Positions 60,827 through 64,000 of a stretch of DNA of 64,000 nucleotides are shown piece after piece. Below the pieces are notes generated by a model, which saw only the letters and a list, made by a program, of their open reading frames with translations, had not been told where the DNA came from and searched no databases. The position numbers and the translations under genes were made by a program. The first letter of the stretch is position 1. The number at the start of each line of letters is the position of its first letter. The stretch lies in the NCBI RefSeq assembly GCF_963662885.1, contig NZ_OY760055.1, positions 692,001-756,000 on the forward strand, read 5' to 3'. The DNA comes from an uncultured Pseudodesulfovibrio sp. (GTDB lineage: Bacteria; Desulfobacterota; Desulfovibrionia; Desulfovibrionales; Desulfovibrionaceae).

Positions 60827-62740
60827 ATGGGTAAGATCATAGGGATCGACCTTGGAACCACCAACTCCTGTGTCTACGTCATGGAGGGCAAGGACCCGAA
60901 ATGCGTCACCAACCCTGAAGGCGGCCGGACCACCCCGTCCGTAGTGGCCTTCACCGACAAGGAACGGCTGGTGGGCGACATCGCCAAACGTCAGTCCGTC
61001 ACCAACCCCGAGAAGACTGTTTTCGCCATCAAGCGCCTCATGGGTCGGGCTGCCGACGCTCCCGAGGTCAAGAAATGGCAGGAGCACTGCCCCTACCAGA
61101 TCGTTCCCGGCAACGGCAACGACGCCTGGGTCGAGATCGACGGCAAGAAGTACTCTCCGCCTGAAGTCTCCGCCATGATTCTGCAGAAGCTGAAGAAGGA
61201 CGCCGAGACCTACCTGGGCGAGCCCGTCACCGAGGCCGTCATCACCGTTCCGGCATACTTCAACGACTCTCAGCGCCAGGCCACCAAGGACGCGGGCAAG
61301 ATCGCCGGTCTCGAGGTCAAGCGCATCATCAACGAGCCCACCGCCGCATCCCTGGCCTATGGCTTCGACAAGAAGGCCAACGAGAAGATCGCGGTCTTCG
61401 ACCTCGGCGGCGGTACGTTCGATATCTCCATCCTGGAAGTCGGCGACAACGTCGTCGAAGTGCGCGCCACCAACGGCGACACCTTCCTGGGCGGCGAGGA
61501 CTTCGATCATCGTATCATTGAATACCTGGTGGACGAGTTCAAGAAGGAAAACGGCATCGACCTGTCCAAGGATCGCATGGCCCTGCAGCGCCTGAAAGAG
61601 GCCGCTGAAAAGGCCAAGCACGATCTGTCCTCCTCCATGGAGACCGAGGTCAACCTGCCGTTCATCACCGCCGACCAGAACGGCCCGAAGCACATGATGG
61701 TCAAGATCAGCCGCGGCAAGCTCGAGAAGCTCGTCGAGGACCTGGTCGACCGCACCGTCGAACCGTGCAAGAAGGCCCTGAAGGACGCCGGACTGTCCGC
61801 CTCCGACATCGATGAGGTCATCCTCGTCGGCGGTATGACCCGTATGCCTCTGGTCCAGGAGAAGGTGAAATCCTTCTTCGGCAAGGAGCCCAACCGCTCC
61901 GTGAACCCTGACGAAGTCGTGTCCATGGGCGCGGCCATCCAGGGCGGCATCCTGGCCGGTGACGTCAAGGACGTCCTGCTGCTCGACGTGACCCCGCTGT
62001 CGCTGGGCATCGAGACCATGGGCGGCGTGATGACGCACCTGATCGAGCGCAACACGACCATCCCGACCAAGAAGTCCCAGGTCTTCACCACCGCGGCTGA
62101 CAACCAGCCGTCCGTGTCCATCCGGGTCTTCCAGGGCGAGCGTCCCATGTGCGCCGACAACAAGCTGCTCGGCAACTTCGAGCTGACCGGAATTCCGCCG
62201 GCGCCGCGCGGCGTGCCGCAGATCGAGGTCTCGTTCGACATCGACGCCAACGGCATCGTGCATGTCAACGCCAAGGACCTGGGCACCGGCCGCGAACAGT
62301 CCATCCAGATCACGGCCAGCTCCGGTCTGTCCGACGACGAGATCAATCAGATGGTCAAGGACGCCGAAGCTCACGCCGACGAAGACAAGAAGAAGCAGGC
62401 TTTGATCGAGGCCCGCAACCAGGCCGATACCCTGGTCTACACCTCCGAGAAGTCCCTGCGCGACCTCGGCGACAAGGTTGATTCCGCTCTGAAGGCGGAG
62501 ATCGAAGGCAAGATCGAGGAAGTCAAGAAGGCCCTGGAGGCCGATGACGCCGACCAGATCAAGGCCAAGGCCGACGAACTGGCTCAGGCCTCGCACAAGC
62601 TGGCCGAACAGCTCTACGCCCAGCAGAACGCCGAAGGTGGCGCTGCGGGTGCGCAGGCGGGTGCCGCCGGTCCCGAAGCCGGTTCCTCTGCCAAGGATGA
62701 CGACGACGTGGTGGATGCCGACTACACTGAAGTCAAGTAG
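60827..62740 (+). CDS. dnaK: Hsp70 chaperone DnaK
   Basis: A 637-residue DnaK. ATPase domain signatures are GIDLGTTNSCV, DLGGGTFDISIL and ILVGGMTRMPLVQ. The substrate-binding domain follows, and the C-terminus ends in DDVVDADYTEVK, typical of Gram-negative DnaK. Very good TAGGAGGAC site. It lies 105 bases after grpE. No dnaJ follows; the only J-protein seen is CbpA at 50413. Confidence 0.98.
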   Translation: MGKIIGIDLGTTNSCVYVMEGKDPKCVTNPEGGRTTPSVVAFTDKERLVGDIAKRQSVTNPEKTVFAIKRLMGRAADAPEVKKWQEHCPYQIVPGNGNDAWVEIDGKKYSPPEVSAMILQKLKKDAETYLGEPVTEAVITVPAYFNDSQRQATKDAGKIAGLEVKRIINEPTAASLAYGFDKKANEKIAVFDLGGGTFDISILEVGDNVVEVRATNGDTFLGGEDFDHRIIEYLVDEFKKENGIDLSKDRMALQRLKEAAEKAKHDLSSSMETEVNLPFITADQNGPKHMMVKISRGKLEKLVEDLVDRTVEPCKKALKDAGLSASDIDEVILVGGMTRMPLVQEKVKSFFGKEPNRSVNPDEVVSMGAAIQGGILAGDVKDVLLLDVTPLSLGIETMGGVMTHLIERNTTIPTKKSQVFTTAADNQPSVSIRVFQGERPMCADNKLLGNFELTGIPPAPRGVPQIEVSFDIDANGIVHVNAKDLGTGREQSIQITASSGLSDDEINQMVKDAEAHADEDKKKQALIEARNQADTLVYTSEKSLRDLGDKVDSALKAEIEGKIEEVKKALEADDADQIKAKADELAQASHKLAEQLYAQQNAEGGAAGAQAGAAGPEAGSSAKDDDDVVDADYTEVK

Positions 62741-62779
62741 TTCGGCTTGCCTTCACAGGCCAAGCGAAGTATAGCATTA

Positions 62780-62812
62780 CCCGGTCCGCAGTATGCGGGC
62801 CGGGTTTTTTTT
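62780..62812 (+). terminator. Terminator after dnaK
   Basis: CCCGGTCCGCA and TGCGGGCCGGG with one wobble and a GTA loop, then eight T. Confidence 0.9.
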
Positions 62813-62866
62813 ATATGGTCGCGGGCAATGGCCGTGGCCGAACCGACAATGCACCAAGCCGTCCCC

Positions 62867-64000
62867 ATGAAAAACTCCGCATATACCGTCAAGATACTGG
62901 CCGCACTGGTTTTGGTCGGCCTGCTTGTCTGGGGCTGCACGCCCCGGACCATGCCCGTCAAGAGCGCGGACATGCTGTCCACCCCCAATCTTCTGGTGGA
63001 GGCTGACGCCGCCTGGAACGCCAAGCACTGGGAAGCCGCCGAGCTGTACTACGCCGCCGCCCTGGAGCGGCCGGACCTGGTCAAGAGCGAACTGCCCACC
63101 ATCTATGTCCGGCTGGCCGAGTCCGCCTCGCAGAACGGGCACTACCACCAGGCCCGCATCGCCCTGGAGCAATGGGCCAATATGGACACCCAGGCCCTGG
63201 AACGGGCGGACTGGGAGCGCCTCTATCTCGGCGCCATGGGCGCTCTGGGCAAGACCGAGCGGCTGACCAACCATCTGCAGTGGGTCCATGGCGCGGCCAA
63301 TGTGCCGTGGCCGACCAAGCAGGCGGTGGCCCTGTGGTACGCCGATTATTACACCGAGCATGAAGACTACGAGAGCGCCTTGAGCGTCTTGGATCAATTC
63401 TATGCCCTGGCTCCTGATATGGCCGCGCGTTCCCTCCTTGAACAGGAGATCAGACAGCGGTTGGCCGACATGGACGATACCACGGTGGGCGATCTGGCCA
63501 AGGCGGTCACCCCGGCCGACCAGTGGCGTTTCCCCTATGCGCTGGTCGCCTTCGAGCGCGGCGTGCGCTCGGCCTCGGATTCCACTGCGTGGTCCACGAA
63601 CTGGCGAACCTTGCGCGACATTGCCTCGTCAGGAGCTTTGGCCGACCCGGCTCCGCTTCAGGCCAAGCTGGCCGAGCTGGAAGCCCGTTACGGCGTGCCG
63701 CGCATCGGTCTGGCCCTGGCCCTGCCCGTGACCGGACCCTACGCCAAGGTCGGCGTGAAGATCCTGCGTGGCGCGGGCCTTGCCCAGTGGCGGCTGGCCC
63801 AGGAGGGCGTCGACGTGGAGCTGAAGGTCATCAACACCGAGGCTCCCGGCTGGGAGACCCGGCTGGCCCAACTGCCCAGTCATTTTACCGTTGTCGGCGG
63901 ACCGCTGCGCATCAACGCCTTCAAGCGGTTTTACGAAGCCGATTCCCCGGCCGCGGGCGTGCTTGAGAAGCGCGCCGTGTTCGCCTTCCTGTCGTCTCTG
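62867..64000 (+). CDS. LpoA-like lipoprotein, N-terminal part (open at the right edge)
   Basis: At least 378 residues; the frame is still open at the window end. Lipoprotein signal with lipobox (LLVWGC, Cys at about 24). Residues about 35-270 form TPR-like helical hairpins (LLVEADAAWNAKHWEAAELY). From about 285 a type I periplasmic-binding fold starts (RIGLALALPVTGPYAKVG). TPR plus binding-protein layout is that of LpoA, the outer-membrane activator of penicillin-binding protein 1A, and of related leucine-binding lipoproteins. The role in cell-wall growth is inference. In-frame ATGs at 62828 and 62849 are possible starts, but the signal peptide favours 62867. Confidence 0.75.
   Translation, partial: MKNSAYTVKILAALVLVGLLVWGCTPRTMPVKSADMLSTPNLLVEADAAWNAKHWEAAELYYAAALERPDLVKSELPTIYVRLAESASQNGHYHQARIALEQWANMDTQALERADWERLYLGAMGALGKTERLTNHLQWVHGAANVPWPTKQAVALWYADYYTEHEDYESALSVLDQFYALAPDMAARSLLEQEIRQRLADMDDTTVGDLAKAVTPADQWRFPYALVAFERGVRSASDSTAWSTNWRTLRDIASSGALADPAPLQAKLAELEARYGVPRIGLALALPVTGPYAKVGVKILRGAGLAQWRLAQEGVDVELKVINTEAPGWETRLAQLPSHFTVVGGPLRINAFKRFYEADSPAAGVLEKRAVFAFLSSL

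Noticed and set aside
60029..62596. An 855-codon leftward frame opposite grpE-dnaK
   Set aside because: Antisense shadow of dnaK, known to give long false frames in GC-rich genomes.

Overview
This 64 kb window is chromosomal DNA of a GC-rich, anaerobic, Gram-negative delta-proteobacterium. It most resembles the Desulfovibrionaceae (Desulfovibrio / Pseudodesulfovibrio). The clues are a cytochrome c maturation (ccm) cluster whose CcmE carries a cysteine in place of the haem-binding histidine, an oxygen-sensitive indolepyruvate:ferredoxin oxidoreductase, a RluD-CoaE fusion, LPS glycosyltransferases and a sigma-54 activator. The genus is inferred from family knowledge; no 16S gene or other marker is present. 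I see no prophage, insertion sequence, CRISPR array, tRNA or rRNA in the window, and most of it reads as core genome.

Layout. 1-5.5 kb: the end of an oxidoreductase gene, a structured intergenic element, then leftward envelope genes (BON lipoprotein, GT39-type glycosyltransferase, PAP2 phosphatase, a small protein, a Maf/DUF115 protein). 5.7-8 kb: a cysteine synthase fused to a degenerate cysteinyl-tRNA-synthetase-like module. 8-11.4 kb: a small membrane protein, a periplasmic binding protein, an exported MsrA-MsrB behind a Fur-like box, and a SLOG-type protein. 11.5-16.3 kb: a leftward cluster of a TPR membrane protein, iorA, iorB and a GAF/sigma-54 activator. 16.5-22 kb: proA, a lipoprotein, nadD, a heptosyltransferase-like gene and a CNNM/CorC-type CBS protein. 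22-27.3 kb: ccmE-F-A-B-C-D plus a TPR gene. 27.5-32.5 kb: livKHMGF, a branched-chain amino acid ABC transporter. 32.6-39.5 kb: guaB-guaA, tatB-tatC (TatC with unusual extensions), and hisB-lipoprotein-hisA. 39.5-44.5 kb: a second copy of the structured element, then leftward mscS, small membrane proteins, a GT2 glycosyltransferase, uraA and upp. 44.6-50.3 kb: rluD-coaE fusion, rhomboid protease, an NMN adenylyltransferase-like gene with apgM, a PHP protein and a second BON protein. 50.4-54.4 kb: the chaperone operon cbpA-cbpM-clpB. 54.5-60 kb: Bcr/CflA exporter, YheT-like hydrolase, SbmA/YddA-like ABC protein and an M29 aminopeptidase. 60.1-62.7 kb: grpE-dnaK. The window ends inside an LpoA-like lipoprotein gene.

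Themes. Three genes are fusions (cysteine synthase with a CysRS-like module, RluD with CoaE, MsrA with MsrB). Uracil uptake and salvage (uraA, upp), GMP synthesis (guaB, guaA), histidine (hisB, hisA) and proline (proA) genes sit in small operons. The two chaperone operons both have pairs of DnaA-box-like 9-mers in their promoter regions. Two convergent intergenic regions, about 39 kb apart, share an elaborate hairpin-bearing repeat flanked by opposing terminators. The most unusual protein is the cysteine synthase/CysRS-like fusion.
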